The notes under the pieces are model-generated. The model searched no databases. It saw nothing but the letters and a program-made list of their open reading frames with translations, and was not told the origin of the DNA. From assembly GCA_013374015.1 (NCBI GenBank), contig BLLL01000006.1, forward strand, positions 24,464 through 88,463: 64,000 nt of DNA, in the 5' to 3' direction. Both the position numbers and the translations under genes were made by a program. Position 1 is the stretch's first letter. Every line of letters starts with the position of its first letter. Shown piece by piece: positions 18,038 to 26,724 of the stretch. The stretch is from Candidatus Desulfovibrio kirbyi. Its GTDB lineage: Bacteria > Desulfobacterota > Desulfovibrionia > Desulfovibrionales > Desulfovibrionaceae.

Positions 18038-18388
18038 TTAGGGTTTTTCAATACCCTGCCCCCAGACGCGCGGCACCATCGCCCATTGCCCCGAGGCGTC
18101 GCGACAGACAACCACCACTTCAGCCTCCTTTGCTCCGACGATCACGCTTGCGCGGCGGCACTCTTCACCGCTGGCGGAAGTAAAACTGTTTTCCATCACA
18201 ACAGTGACGTTTTTGCCGAACGCGGGATCGTCTAGGCGCGTGGAATCACCTATCGCGGCGGACGCCATATAGCCTTCCACAGGGGCGCGCCGCGCCGGCG
18301 GCGCCGGCGGCGCCTCCGAAAGCATGCCGCAGGCCGACGAAAACAGAAAACACGCAATCCCCAAAAAAAACATAAAAAATCTGCGCAT
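18038..18388 (-). CDS. small lipoprotein of unknown function
   Basis: The protein has a lipoprotein signal (MRRFFMFFLGIACFLFSSAC) with the lipobox FSSAC near residue 20, a Pro/Ala-rich spacer, and a globular end with three valine-rich strands (VTVVMENSF, RASVIVGAKEAEVVVVC) and QWAMVPRVWG. The start at 18388 is supported by GGAG seven bases upstream; the open frame continues further but would bury the signal. The second cysteine pair (EEC and VVVVC) could form a disulfide. No family is recognised. The neighbouring Cys-cluster gene lies 78 bases upstream on the same strand. Confidence 0.75.
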   Translation of the reverse strand: MRRFFMFFLGIACFLFSSACGMLSEAPPAPPARRAPVEGYMASAAIGDSTRLDDPAFGKNVTVVMENSFTSASGEECRRASVIVGAKEAEVVVVCRDASGQWAMVPRVWGQGIEKP

Positions 18389-18466
18389 TGCATTCTCCAA
18401 AATACGGCAACAGGAACGGCATTTGAACCTTCGCACCGTTTCATCTTGCAGAGAAAGCGGCTTCTG

Positions 18467-19039
18467 TCAATCAGTTTCACGCTTCTCCAGAGGCGGACAT
18501 TCAACCATCCCCTTTTCATCAAAAATACGGATATCCAGTGAAATGTAGCTCCGCGCCAGCGTTTCCACAGAAAGACCCAGCGAAATGTGACGCGCGTCCT
18601 CCACACGCAACCCGGCGAGCCGGCGGGCAGCCTCAAGACCAATCTCGGCAAACGCAGCTATGGGTGTGAGCAATACAGCCGGGCAGATTTTGTAGAGATA
18701 CAGACAACCGTTTGCCAGCACCAGCGGAAAAATGCCGCACGCGGGCGGGCGCCTGACGCGCTCCAAACGGCATCCGCGCTCTGTGGCCGCCTTGCAGCCC
18801 CGCGCGTCCATAAAGGCTGTGGCTCTGTCAAACAGATAAAAATCTTCACTGAGGTTCGGACGGATCTGCTCCGGCAGCAACGCCATGTAAAAAGGATCGC
18901 CGGAATCCTGCGGGCCGCAACAGAAACGGCAGTCGCGGCAATAGTCATTCTGAAGCCAAGACCCCCGCCACCGTAAGCTCCGTCTGCGGGGAAAACGCGC
19001 GCGCCAGAGCGCCAGATACCGCCAAAATCCTTTTGACAT
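18467..19039 (-). CDS. Cys-cluster protein (YkgJ-like)
   Basis: About 190 residues with a CRDCRFCCG cluster near residue 35, further cysteines at GCKAATERGC and ACGIF, and a KICP motif near 120. This resembles the YkgJ-type family, in which conserved cysteines probably bind a metal or an iron-sulfur cluster. The ATG at 19039 puts the cluster near the N-terminus; the frame extends to 19147 but that part is basic and unlike the family. No activity is known for this family. The call is moderate. Confidence 0.6.
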   Translation of the reverse strand: MSKGFWRYLALWRARFPRRRSLRWRGSWLQNDYCRDCRFCCGPQDSGDPFYMALLPEQIRPNLSEDFYLFDRATAFMDARGCKAATERGCRLERVRRPPACGIFPLVLANGCLYLYKICPAVLLTPIAAFAEIGLEAARRLAGLRVEDARHISLGLSVETLARSYISLDIRIFDEKGMVECPPLEKRETD

Positions 19040-19187
19040 GACACAACCCGACAAACAAAAAGTTCCCCCTTGGCTACGCCTGAAACAAACGCCTGTCAAA
19101 CAGCGTGGCGCGCTGTTCTCGCCATATTTTCTGATAGTTTTTATCAAATTTTTAAAATACCTAACAAAAATTTCGTGAAAAAAATAA

Positions 19188-19216
19188 TTGCCAAAAACAC
19201 AACTTCAGGCTATTTT
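19188..19216 (+). promoter_or_regulatory. promoter of tRNA-Leu
   Basis: TTGCCA at 19188-19193, a 17-bp spacer and TATTTT at 19211-19216 stand ten bases before the mature tRNA. Confidence 0.6.
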
Positions 19217-19225
19217 TATGCACGC

Positions 19226-19312
19226 GCCCAAGTGGTGGAATTGGTAGACACGCCAGGTTCAGGGTCTGGTTCTCGCAAGGGAGTGGGAGTTCGAGTCTCC
19301 CTTTGGGCACCA
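19226..19312 (+). tRNA. tRNA-Leu (CAG)
   Basis: An 87-nt class II tRNA with encoded CCA. Acceptor GCCCAAG pairs with TTTGGGC, the anticodon arm is CCAGG-TTCAGGG-TCTGG, the variable arm is long, and the T arm is GGGAG-TTCGAGT-CTCCC. Confidence 0.96.
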
Positions 19313-19323
19313 AAATCAAAAAA

Positions 19324-19348
19324 CTCCGACAGCGTGCTGCCGGGGTTT
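19324..19348 (+). terminator. hairpin between tRNA-Leu and rpmB
   Basis: CCGACAGC pairs with GCTGCCGG with one mismatch and is flanked by A-run and TTT, so it could act from both sides for the convergent tRNA-Leu and rpmB. Confidence 0.45.
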
Positions 19349-19379
19349 GAACATCAAAAAATTTTCAAAAATACGTACT

Positions 19380-19589
19380 TCAGATCTGCTTGCGCACAAC
19401 AGGCTTAACCAGAGCGCCCGAACGCATACATCTAGTACACACCATCAGCGTACGCACCTGTCCGTTGGGAAACTGATGGCGAACGCGTTGCAGATTTGGG
19501 TTAAAACGGCGTTTTGTCTTAATATTTGAATGACTCACCAAATTGCCTGTCTGCGGCTTTTTGCCGCAGAAATCACATTCCTTACTCAT
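19380..19589 (-). CDS. rpmB: 50S ribosomal protein L28
   Basis: L28 binds 23S rRNA in the large subunit. The 69-residue protein opens with [15 protein letters not shown] and ends in [11 protein letters not shown], so it is the zinc-binding (C+) form with two CxxC pairs. ATG 19589 has a good GGAGGG site ten bases upstream; the open frame starts earlier but those residues are not ribosomal. It is a single gene convergent with tRNA-Leu. The upstream region has an AT-rich TATATAAT stretch that could be its -10 box. Confidence 0.95.
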   Translation of the reverse strand: MSKECDFCGKKPQTGNLVSHSNIKTKRRFNPNLQRVRHQFPNGQVRTLMVCTRCMRSGALVKPVVRKQI

Positions 19590-19720
19590 GTCGGTTACCC
19601 TCCGTATATGTAAAAAATGACGTCCGGCCAAAAAAATCCGTTTTTGCCCGAAACAATAACTGGTTTATATATTATTATATAGCACGCGACCAGTAAAAAA
19701 TAAGCCAAAAATCAGGCGTC

Positions 19721-19927
19721 GTGACGGCGCAAGCAGATATTGAACAACTTCTGGCCGAGAACGACCTTATTTCGCGTTTACGGGCACGGATGCGGGCAGA
19801 GGCTGAACCGGTTCATTCCATATCAGGCATGTTTATCTATAATGTGAAAAAAAGCAAATCGCGCATAAACTCAATCACGGCAAGGACAACCAGAAAAGCG
19901 GGGCGACTGCCTGTGCATAATGGTTAG
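19721..19927 (+). CDS. uncertain short ORF, possibly a gene remnant
   Basis: A GTG-started frame of 68 codons lies between the divergent end of rpmB and the 3' end of rel. Its first 30 residues (TAQADIEQLLAENDLISRL and following) look helical and protein-like; the rest is basic and unlike a folded protein. No ribosome site is evident. It may be the decayed start of a lost gene. Its end overlaps the rel stop by four bases. Confidence 0.2.
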   Translation: MTAQADIEQLLAENDLISRLRARMRAEAEPVHSISGMFIYNVKKSKSRINSITARTTRKAGRLPVHNG

Positions 19928-22077
19928 TCCACACCCTCGCTATCCCGCACAACTTCCAGAATAAACGGCAAAACGCGTATGGCCTCTATCAATTCATAAA
20001 GCTGGGTTGAGTTGCCGACTTCAACAGTAAAATGCAGATTGGCGCGCCCGTCCACTCTGGTTTCCAGCGTAAGCTCGGTAATATTGACCTTGTTTTTTGC
20101 CAGAATCTGCGTCACTGCGGCCAGCACGCCGTGTTCATTTTTCGCGATAATAAAGATACCCGCTTCATAGGGCTTTTGCTCCCCGTTGCTCCAATGGACG
20201 CTGAGGATCCTTTCGGTCTCCATATTCGCCACATTGGGACAGTCGTTCCGGTGCACGCTGATGCCCATGCCGCGGCTGATATAGCCCACAATGGCGTCTC
20301 CGGGCACGGGATTACAGCATTTGGCAAAGCGCATCAGCACATCGTTCACTCCGGAAACCGTCACGCCTTCACTTTTGCGCTGCCCCCCGTCTTTTGCCAC
20401 GGAAGGAGGGGCGACCGTAGCCGCAACCTCTTCAGGGTGCAGCACAGCGTACAAACGATTCAGCACACGGCGCGGCGTCACGCCGGCATACCCCACAGCC
20501 GCTACCAACTCGTCCACGTTTTCATAGTTCAGATCGTGCGCGACAAGTGCCAGATGCCCGTCTTTGAGCGCCTTGCCCACATTCAGGCTCACTTTGCGCC
20601 CTTCTTTTTCCAGCATTTCACGGCCAAGGGCAATAGCGTGGGTGCGCTCCTCGGTGCGCAGATAGTGTTGAATCCGGTTACGCGCCTTGGCTGTTTTGAC
20701 AAGTTTGAGCCAGTCACGGTTGGGATTACGCGCGGAATCAGTTATGATTTCAACGCAATCACCATTTTTAAGTTCTGTATGCAGGGGCACAAGACGCCCG
20801 TTGACCTTGGCGCCGGCGCAGTGCTGCCCCACCTGCGTATGGATAAGATACGCAAAATCCAGCGGCATCGCCCCTTCCGGCAGTTCCTTGATATCGCCGG
20901 CAGGGGTATAGATGTACACTTCGTCCTTGAACAGATCCATTTTAAGAGAACGCATGAACTCGCGGGAATCCGCTTCTTCGCTCTGGCGCTCAAAAATTTC
21001 GCGCAGCCACGAAAACTGCTCCAGATCCCTGCTGTGGATGCGCCCGTTTTCCTTATAAACCCAATGCGCGGCAACGCCGTGCTCCGCCTGCTTGTGCATG
21101 TCTTCGGTACGGATCTGGATTTCGATGCGCTCGCCCTCAGGCCCGATGACGGTAGTGTGCAGGCTGCGGTATCCATTGGATTTCGGCATGGAAATATAGT
21201 CTTTAAAGCGTCCGTGCACAGGCCGCCACTGGGAATGCACAAGCCCAAGCACTGCGTAACAGTCCTTGATATCGTCAACCAGCACTCTGAACGCCATAAT
21301 ATCGTGCATCTCATCCAGCGCCAGGGACTGGGACTGCATTTTCTTGTAAATACTGTATAAATGCTTGATTCGTCCGTACACGTCGCCGTGGATGCCGTTG
21401 GAAGCCAAAAGGTCGGTAATAAGACTCACCACCTTGTCGATAATCTGCTTTTCAACGACCTTGTGCGTTTCCAGCCAATGGCTGATCTGATTGAATACGT
21501 CCGGCCACAGATACTGAAGACTCAAATCCTCCAGATCGCGTTTCAGACTGTGCAGCCCGAGACGGTTTGCCAGAGGCGCGTAAATATCCATTGTTTCCTG
21601 GGCGATACGACGCTGTTTGTGGACTTTCTGAAAATTCAGGGTGCGCATGTTGTGCAGACGATCCGCCAGCTTGACCATAAGCACACGCACATCGTGGCTC
21701 ATGGCAAGAATCATCTTGCGGATATTCTCCGCCTGCGCCTCTTCCTTGTTTTCAAAAGGAATGAGGCTTATCTTGGTAACGCCGTCAACTAGATCCGCCA
21801 CATTCTCGCCAAAATTCTCTTCAATGCCCTCAAGATTCGCCTTGGTGTCCTCAATGGTATCGTGCAGCAAGCCTGCGGCAATCGTGGCTTCATCAAAGCC
21901 CATCTCCACAAGGGCACTTGCCACGGCCAACGGATGCGAGAGGTACTGCTCCCCGGAAAGCCGCGTCTGGCCGGCATGGGCGGCGGCGGCAAACACATAG
22001 GCGCGCTGTATCAGCTCCAAATCCGCGTTCGGGTTATTGGCTGAAACAGCGTCAAGAATTTCCTGAATACGAATCAT
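19924..22077 (-). CDS. rel: bifunctional (p)ppGpp synthetase/hydrolase
   Basis: The enzyme makes and degrades the stringent-response alarmone. Domains in order are: HD hydrolase (GLLHDTIEDT, His72-Asp73, which implies active hydrolysis), synthetase near residues 230-345 (FKDYISMPKSNGYRSLHTTV and EIQIRT), TGS near 390-450 (YIYTPAGDIKELPEGA), the conserved zinc-finger/helical part with AKCCNPVPGDAIVGY, and a C-terminal ACT domain. At 717 residues it is full length. It appears to be the only long RSH gene here, so it would act as the dual-function Rel/SpoT type. Its ATG overlaps the stop of a short remnant frame upstream. Confidence 0.95.
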   Translation of the reverse strand: MIRIQEILDAVSANNPNADLELIQRAYVFAAAAHAGQTRLSGEQYLSHPLAVASALVEMGFDEATIAAGLLHDTIEDTKANLEGIEENFGENVADLVDGVTKISLIPFENKEEAQAENIRKMILAMSHDVRVLMVKLADRLHNMRTLNFQKVHKQRRIAQETMDIYAPLANRLGLHSLKRDLEDLSLQYLWPDVFNQISHWLETHKVVEKQIIDKVVSLITDLLASNGIHGDVYGRIKHLYSIYKKMQSQSLALDEMHDIMAFRVLVDDIKDCYAVLGLVHSQWRPVHGRFKDYISMPKSNGYRSLHTTVIGPEGERIEIQIRTEDMHKQAEHGVAAHWVYKENGRIHSRDLEQFSWLREIFERQSEEADSREFMRSLKMDLFKDEVYIYTPAGDIKELPEGAMPLDFAYLIHTQVGQHCAGAKVNGRLVPLHTELKNGDCVEIITDSARNPNRDWLKLVKTAKARNRIQHYLRTEERTHAIALGREMLEKEGRKVSLNVGKALKDGHLALVAHDLNYENVDELVAAVGYAGVTPRRVLNRLYAVLHPEEVAATVAPPSVAKDGGQRKSEGVTVSGVNDVLMRFAKCCNPVPGDAIVGYISRGMGISVHRNDCPNVANMETERILSVHWSNGEQKPYEAGIFIIAKNEHGVLAAVTQILAKNKVNITELTLETRVDGRANLHFTVEVGNSTQLYELIEAIRVLPFILEVVRDSEGVD

Positions 22078-22208
22078 GCGTCCTCTCCGGCTGCGACTTC
22101 AAACAGAGGCTTGCAGTATGTCTGCACCAAGGCGCAAATGTCAACGCCCTTGAAGCGTCGTCGGAAATCCGGCCCCTTTGCAAAAGGCAAAAAATCCTCA
22201 AGGCACAC
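22074..22208 (-). pseudogene. short C-terminal fragment upstream of rel
   Basis: A 44-codon frame ends with CKPLFEVAAGEDA and its TGA overlaps the rel ATG, the way a true upstream gene would end. Residues such as EDFLPFAKGPDFRRRFKG look protein-like. Its 5' part is missing: upstream it runs into the DUF1566-like fragment, which is in another frame. I do not recognise the family. It may be the tail of an operon gene whose front was deleted. Confidence 0.35.
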
Positions 22209-22431
22209 AAACGACGCGGGAGTCGCTAGTTTGGTTGACGTTGGTCCAAACGTCATAGCTGCCGTCATCGATAACCCAAGAGATGCCGACGATGTCAGTC
22301 TCTGTGCCCGTCCAATAAGTCGGAGGCATGAACAATTCAGAGCGCCGAAACCTTCCACCGGCGCCGGCGCTGCAAACAGTGCGGATATAGCTGGAAGTAG
22401 TGAAATTCCCGAATTTGACAATATCTTTCAA
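22198..22431 (-). pseudogene. fragment of a DUF1566/Lcl-like C-terminal domain
   Basis: The 77-codon frame contains PPTYWTGTETD, then SWVIDDGSYDVWTN and the ending SRVVCVP. YWT/S-[ST]T-E..., an internal W-V-x-x-x-D-G step and a [VR]CV end are typical of the Lcl C-terminal (DUF1566) domain of secreted or adhesion proteins. The N-terminal part and any signal peptide are absent. It is probably a broken remnant between rel and leuS; a type IV prepilin tail is an alternative. Confidence 0.35.
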
Positions 22432-22498
22432 ATTACGATAGCATGAAGTGGCATTGATGTAATTATTCTGTGATTCTTAACTTTTCTGGTGTTTGCAG

Positions 22499-25012
22499 AT
22501 GACGCATCTTCGTTATGATCCCCAATGGGTGGAAAAAAAATGGCAGGCAATCTGGGGGGCGGTCAACGGCTTTGCCGTTGACGCCGTTTTGGACAAGCCA
22601 AAATATTATGTGCTTGAAATGTTTCCTTATCCTTCCGGCAATATACATATGGGGCATGTGCGCAATTATTCCATCGGCGATGTGGTGGCGCGCTGCAAGC
22701 GCATGCAGGGATTTAACGTGCTGCATCCTATGGGGTGGGACGCCTTTGGGCTACCGGCGGAAAATGCGGCCATCAAACACCGGACACACCCCGTACAATG
22801 GACGTATGCCAATATTGACGCGATGCGCGCCCAGCTTAAACGGCTGGGGTATTCCTATGACTGGGCGCGGGAAATCGCCACCTGCAGGCCGGAATATTAT
22901 CGATGGGAACAGGTATTTTTTTTGCGTCTTCTGCAAAAAGGCCTTGTGTATCGTAAAAAATCGTCGCAAAACTGGTGCCCTTCCTGCAATACCGTACTGG
23001 CCAACGAACAGGTGATTGAGGGTTTGTGCTGGCGTTGTGACAGCCGCGTTGAGCAAAAGGACCTTGAGCAGTGGTTTTTGAAAATCACCGCATACGGGGA
23101 CGAACTGCTCAACGATCTTTCCCGGTTGGAAAGCGGTTGGCCTGCCCGTGTGCTCGCCATGCAGCGTAACTGGATAGGCAAATCAGTTGGCGCTACAGTA
23201 CGCTTTGGCCTTGTCAAAACACATGCGGAGGCGTCCGCCATAGAGGTGTTCACCACGCGTCCGGACACGCTTTTTGGGGTAACGTTTATAACGCTCGCAC
23301 CGGAGCATCCGTTGGTGGAATCTCTTATTGCAGGGCACGCCAAAGCGGATGTGGTGCGCGCCTTTGTAAAACGTATACGGAATATGGACCGTATCGACCG
23401 CCAGTCCGATATACTGGAAAAAGAGGGCGTTTTTACAGGGGCGTATGCGTTGCATCCGTTTACCGGCGAGCGGTTGCCGTTGTGGCTGAGCAATTTTGTG
23501 CTGGCCGATTATGGTTCCGGCGCTGTTATGGGTGTGCCGGCGCACGATCAGCGCGATTTTGATTTTGCCCGCAAGTACGGCCTGCCTGTGCGTGTTGTTG
23601 TCTGTCCGCGCGGGGAAGCGCCTGACGCGGATACTATGGATTCGGCGTACACCGGCGACGGGCACATGGTCAATTCCGGCAGTTTTGACGGCCTGCGGAG
23701 TGAAGACGGCAAAAAAGCCGTGGCCGATGCCCTGACCCGTGAGGGCAAAGGCGCCGCCGATACGCAGTTTCGCCTCCGGGACTGGAACATATCGCGTCAA
23801 CGGTACTGGGGCGCTCCCATTCCTGTCGTGTATTGCGAAACGTGTGGCCATGTGCCGGAAAAAGAAGAGAATTTGCCCGTCCTTCTGCCCCTTGACGCGC
23901 TGATTGGCGCTGACGGGCGTTCTCCGCTGCCGGACACGCCATCATTTGTTGATTGCGTTTGTCCGAAGTGCGGTGCTCCGGCCAGACGCGAAACAGACAC
24001 TATGGACACTTTTGTGGAGTCCTCCTGGTACTTCGCGCGCTACACTGACGCCCGCAACGCGAATGCCCCTTTCAGCCGCGACGCGCTGAACTACTGGCTG
24101 CCTGTGGACCAGTACATCGGCGGTGTGGAGCACGCCATACTGCATCTGCTATATTCCCGTTTTTTTACCAGAGTGTTGCGCGACATGGGCTTTTTCCCGG
24201 GAGATTTGTCTGAGCCTTTCACGAATCTGCTCACTCAGGGCATGGTGCTGAAAGACGGTTTCAAGATGTCAAAATCCAAAGGGAATATCGTAGACCCAAC
24301 GGAGATGATCACACAATACGGCGCGGACGCCGTGCGTCTGTTCTGCCTGTTTGCCGCGCCACCGGAGAGGGATTTTGACTGGTCAGCCGCGGGCATTGAA
24401 GGCGCGTTTCGGTTTTTGGGGCGTGTGTGGCGTTTGTTTGTGGAAGAACACGCAAGGATTTTGCCGCTCACCGCCTGCTGCGCGACCGAAGGTGATGTCC
24501 GCGATGAGCAGGCTGCCGCGTTGCGCCGCAAAGAACATTTGACCGTAAAAAAAGTCGGGGATGACATGGGTGAGCGTTTTCAGTTCAACACTGCCATCGC
24601 TGCCGTTATGGAACTGGTCAACGCCATGTATATTGCCCGTGATACCCTGACCATGGGCGAAGCTGACCGCCGTATTTTTTCCTCGGCAATGGCTACGGTG
24701 CTGACGCTGCTTTCGCCGATTACGCCGCATATTTGTGAGGAGTTGTGGGAGCGTATCGGACATTCCACGCGTATTTTCGACCAGACCTGGCCTGTCTGGG
24801 ACCCTTCCGCTACTACGCGGCAAGTTCTGACCGTTGCCCTGCAGGTGAACGGCAAGCTACGGGGCACGCTGGAGGCGCCTGCGGGAGCGGGCAAAGACGT
24901 TCTGGAGCAGTTGGCGCTGGCGGATGCTTCGGTAAAGCGGCATACTGAAGGCTTGACAGTGTGCAGGGTTGTTGTTGTCGCCGGCAAACTAGTCAACGTG
25001 GTTGCCGGATAG
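22499..25012 (+). CDS. leuS: leucyl-tRNA synthetase
   Basis: LeuRS charges tRNA-Leu. The 837-residue protein has the class I signatures NIHMGHVRN near residue 46 (HIGH) and KMSKSKGNIVDP near 589 (KMSKS), an editing CP1 domain between them with the TTRPDTLFG threonine-rich motif near 250, and the anticodon-binding and C-terminal parts. CPSC and CWRC near 160-180 suggest a zinc site. ATG 22499 begins the usual THLRYDP start; an in-frame TTG lies two codons upstream. It is followed three bases later by holA, and the following genes to ispG may share its transcript. Confidence 0.97.
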   Translation: MTHLRYDPQWVEKKWQAIWGAVNGFAVDAVLDKPKYYVLEMFPYPSGNIHMGHVRNYSIGDVVARCKRMQGFNVLHPMGWDAFGLPAENAAIKHRTHPVQWTYANIDAMRAQLKRLGYSYDWAREIATCRPEYYRWEQVFFLRLLQKGLVYRKKSSQNWCPSCNTVLANEQVIEGLCWRCDSRVEQKDLEQWFLKITAYGDELLNDLSRLESGWPARVLAMQRNWIGKSVGATVRFGLVKTHAEASAIEVFTTRPDTLFGVTFITLAPEHPLVESLIAGHAKADVVRAFVKRIRNMDRIDRQSDILEKEGVFTGAYALHPFTGERLPLWLSNFVLADYGSGAVMGVPAHDQRDFDFARKYGLPVRVVVCPRGEAPDADTMDSAYTGDGHMVNSGSFDGLRSEDGKKAVADALTREGKGAADTQFRLRDWNISRQRYWGAPIPVVYCETCGHVPEKEENLPVLLPLDALIGADGRSPLPDTPSFVDCVCPKCGAPARRETDTMDTFVESSWYFARYTDARNANAPFSRDALNYWLPVDQYIGGVEHAILHLLYSRFFTRVLRDMGFFPGDLSEPFTNLLTQGMVLKDGFKMSKSKGNIVDPTEMITQYGADAVRLFCLFAAPPERDFDWSAAGIEGAFRFLGRVWRLFVEEHARILPLTACCATEGDVRDEQAAALRRKEHLTVKKVGDDMGERFQFNTAIAAVMELVNAMYIARDTLTMGEADRRIFSSAMATVLTLLSPITPHICEELWERIGHSTRIFDQTWPVWDPSATTRQVLTVALQVNGKLRGTLEAPAGAGKDVLEQLALADASVKRHTEGLTVCRVVVVAGKLVNVVAG

Positions 25013-25015
25013 CCA

Positions 25016-25984
25016 ATGCCCGCCGACAAGCCGGGTTTCAATTTTTTACTCTGTCCGGACAGCCTGCTGCTCCGTACGCGCCTTAGACACATGGCTTCGA
25101 CTACTGCAGGCGGCAACGCGTGGGAAGAATACGTTTATTGGGGAGATGAAGAACCGCAGGCCGCTTTTTGGGATAATCTCACCCTTTGCGGCATGGTTGC
25201 GACAGATCGCGTGCTTATTGTACGCCAGGCGCACCAATGGCCGGCAACGGTCTGGAAAAAGATTTCACAGGCCTTGGCGCGTCCGTCCGCTCAGTGCCGG
25301 CCTTTTTTTTGTCTGGAAATGAAATGGGAAAAAGGCAAACCGAAGCTGCCCGCGCATATCAGCAAGCTGCGGTGTTTCGCGTACGCTGATTCGCATAGCT
25401 GGATATGGCGGCATCCGGGATTGACTGAACACAGTGTTGGAAAATATGTGCGGGATCGCGCCGGGGAACTTGAGCTTGAGTTTGCAGCCGACGCCCTGAA
25501 GCAGTTTTGTGTTTCAGTGTTGCCTGATGCCAGCGCTGTTGAAACCGAATTGCAAAAATTTGCGCTTTTGTGCGGCGCAGGGCGGAAAAAGGTCACAACG
25601 GATATGGTGTCCGCCTCAGCTTTAAGCCTAGAATGCAATATTTTTGCCTGTATTCGACATATGGAAGAGGGGAACGCGCTCGCGCTCTGGAAAGAAATGG
25701 CGCGAAGCACTGACAGTGACAACCTTTTTTTCCGGCTGCTGGTGTTTTTGGAACGTGAAATGCGTTTGTTCTGGAATATTCTGGCCGGTGAAGACGTGCG
25801 TCTGTATCCAGCTGAAAGCGCTTTCAAACGCGCTCTGGCCAGACGCATTGGATTTTGTGGCGTGGCCGAAGGGATGGTTCGCGTGATGGAAGCTGAATGG
25901 CAGGTTAAAAACGGCGCTCGCACTACAGAGCAAAGCCTTGCCTTTCTCGTGGTACAATTGACGGATTTATTCCGAAATACCTGA
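25016..25984 (+). CDS. holA: DNA polymerase III delta subunit
   Basis: HolA is the wrench of the clamp loader and opens the beta ring. The 322-residue protein is divergent but has the delta layout: an N-terminal RecA-like fold without a Walker A, VLIVRQAHQWPATVWKKI near residue 65, the central helical part with ETELQKFALLCG near 185, and the C-terminal collar domain with NLFFRLLVFLEREMRLFWNIL. The position immediately after leuS supports it, as leuS and holA are neighbours in many bacteria. Distance to leuS is three bases. Confidence 0.8.
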   Translation: MPADKPGFNFLLCPDSLLLRTRLRHMASTTAGGNAWEEYVYWGDEEPQAAFWDNLTLCGMVATDRVLIVRQAHQWPATVWKKISQALARPSAQCRPFFCLEMKWEKGKPKLPAHISKLRCFAYADSHSWIWRHPGLTEHSVGKYVRDRAGELELEFAADALKQFCVSVLPDASAVETELQKFALLCGAGRKKVTTDMVSASALSLECNIFACIRHMEEGNALALWKEMARSTDSDNLFFRLLVFLEREMRLFWNILAGEDVRLYPAESAFKRALARRIGFCGVAEGMVRVMEAEWQVKNGARTTEQSLAFLVVQLTDLFRNT

Positions 25985-26022
25985 CTCAACTCCTTGCCTA
26001 TCCTTACAGGACTTCTTATTGT

Positions 26023-26724
26023 ATGTTGGAAGAAAATTTCTCAGCCAGAGGGCACCGGAGTCGTCTGCGCACGCGTTTTGAGCGCGACTCTGCAGTTATG
26101 GCGGATTATGAAGTTCTTGAGCTTCTGCTTGGCTACGGATTGACAAGAAAGAATACCAAGCCACTGGCAAAAGAATTGTTGCGGCGTTTCGGCAGTATCC
26201 GTGGCGTGTTGAATGCCCGGTCGGACGAACTGCTTGATGTTCCCGGCTTTGGCGCGGGGCTTATGAGTCTTTGGCTGGTAGTGCGTGAGGTTTTGTCCCG
26301 CCATGCCGATTCGGCGGCGCGCCGCCGTGAGGAACTGGTCACGCCGGACGCTGTGGTGTGCATGGCAAGAGCGCGTCTTGCCGGATGCGCGTATGAGGAA
26401 TGCTGGCTGGCGCTTGTGGACGGACGCAGCAGACTGATAGCCTGGAAGAGACTGTGTCGCGGCGGCGTGAGCGCGGTTGCCGTGCAGCCGGGAGATGTGC
26501 TTGAAAGGGCGCTTGCGCACAAGGCGGCGGGGATTATTCTGGTGCACAATCATCCCGGCGGCTGTCCAACTCCCTCCCGTTCAGATATTGATCTGACAGA
26601 GGAACTGCGCCAACTGTCTCCACGATTAGGTGTGCGTTTTTTAGATCATATTATTGTTACTGATGAAGACTGTTACAGTCTGGCACAGAACAGAGTTATC
26701 CGCCGACAGTCGGGGAGCGTATGA
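26023..26724 (+). CDS. radC: RadC/JAB-domain protein
   Basis: The 233-residue protein has an N-terminal helix-hairpin-helix part (YEVLELLLGYGLTRKNTKPLA and ELLDVPGFGAG) and a C-terminal JAB/MPN metalloprotease-like domain with ILVHNHPGGCPTPSRSD near residue 175 (HxH...D zinc site). The RadC name comes from an old repair claim that was not upheld; the biochemical role remains unclear. The stop is immediately followed by the lon start codon, so the two are cotranscribed. Confidence 0.92.
   Translation: MLEENFSARGHRSRLRTRFERDSAVMADYEVLELLLGYGLTRKNTKPLAKELLRRFGSIRGVLNARSDELLDVPGFGAGLMSLWLVVREVLSRHADSAARRREELVTPDAVVCMARARLAGCAYEECWLALVDGRSRLIAWKRLCRGGVSAVAVQPGDVLERALAHKAAGIILVHNHPGGCPTPSRSDIDLTEELRQLSPRLGVRFLDHIIVTDEDCYSLAQNRVIRRQSGSV

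Noticed and set aside
20032-21360. A 442-codon forward frame inside rel
   Set aside because: It is the antisense of a complete, motif-rich rel gene; its composition is a mirror of that gene and no domain is visible.
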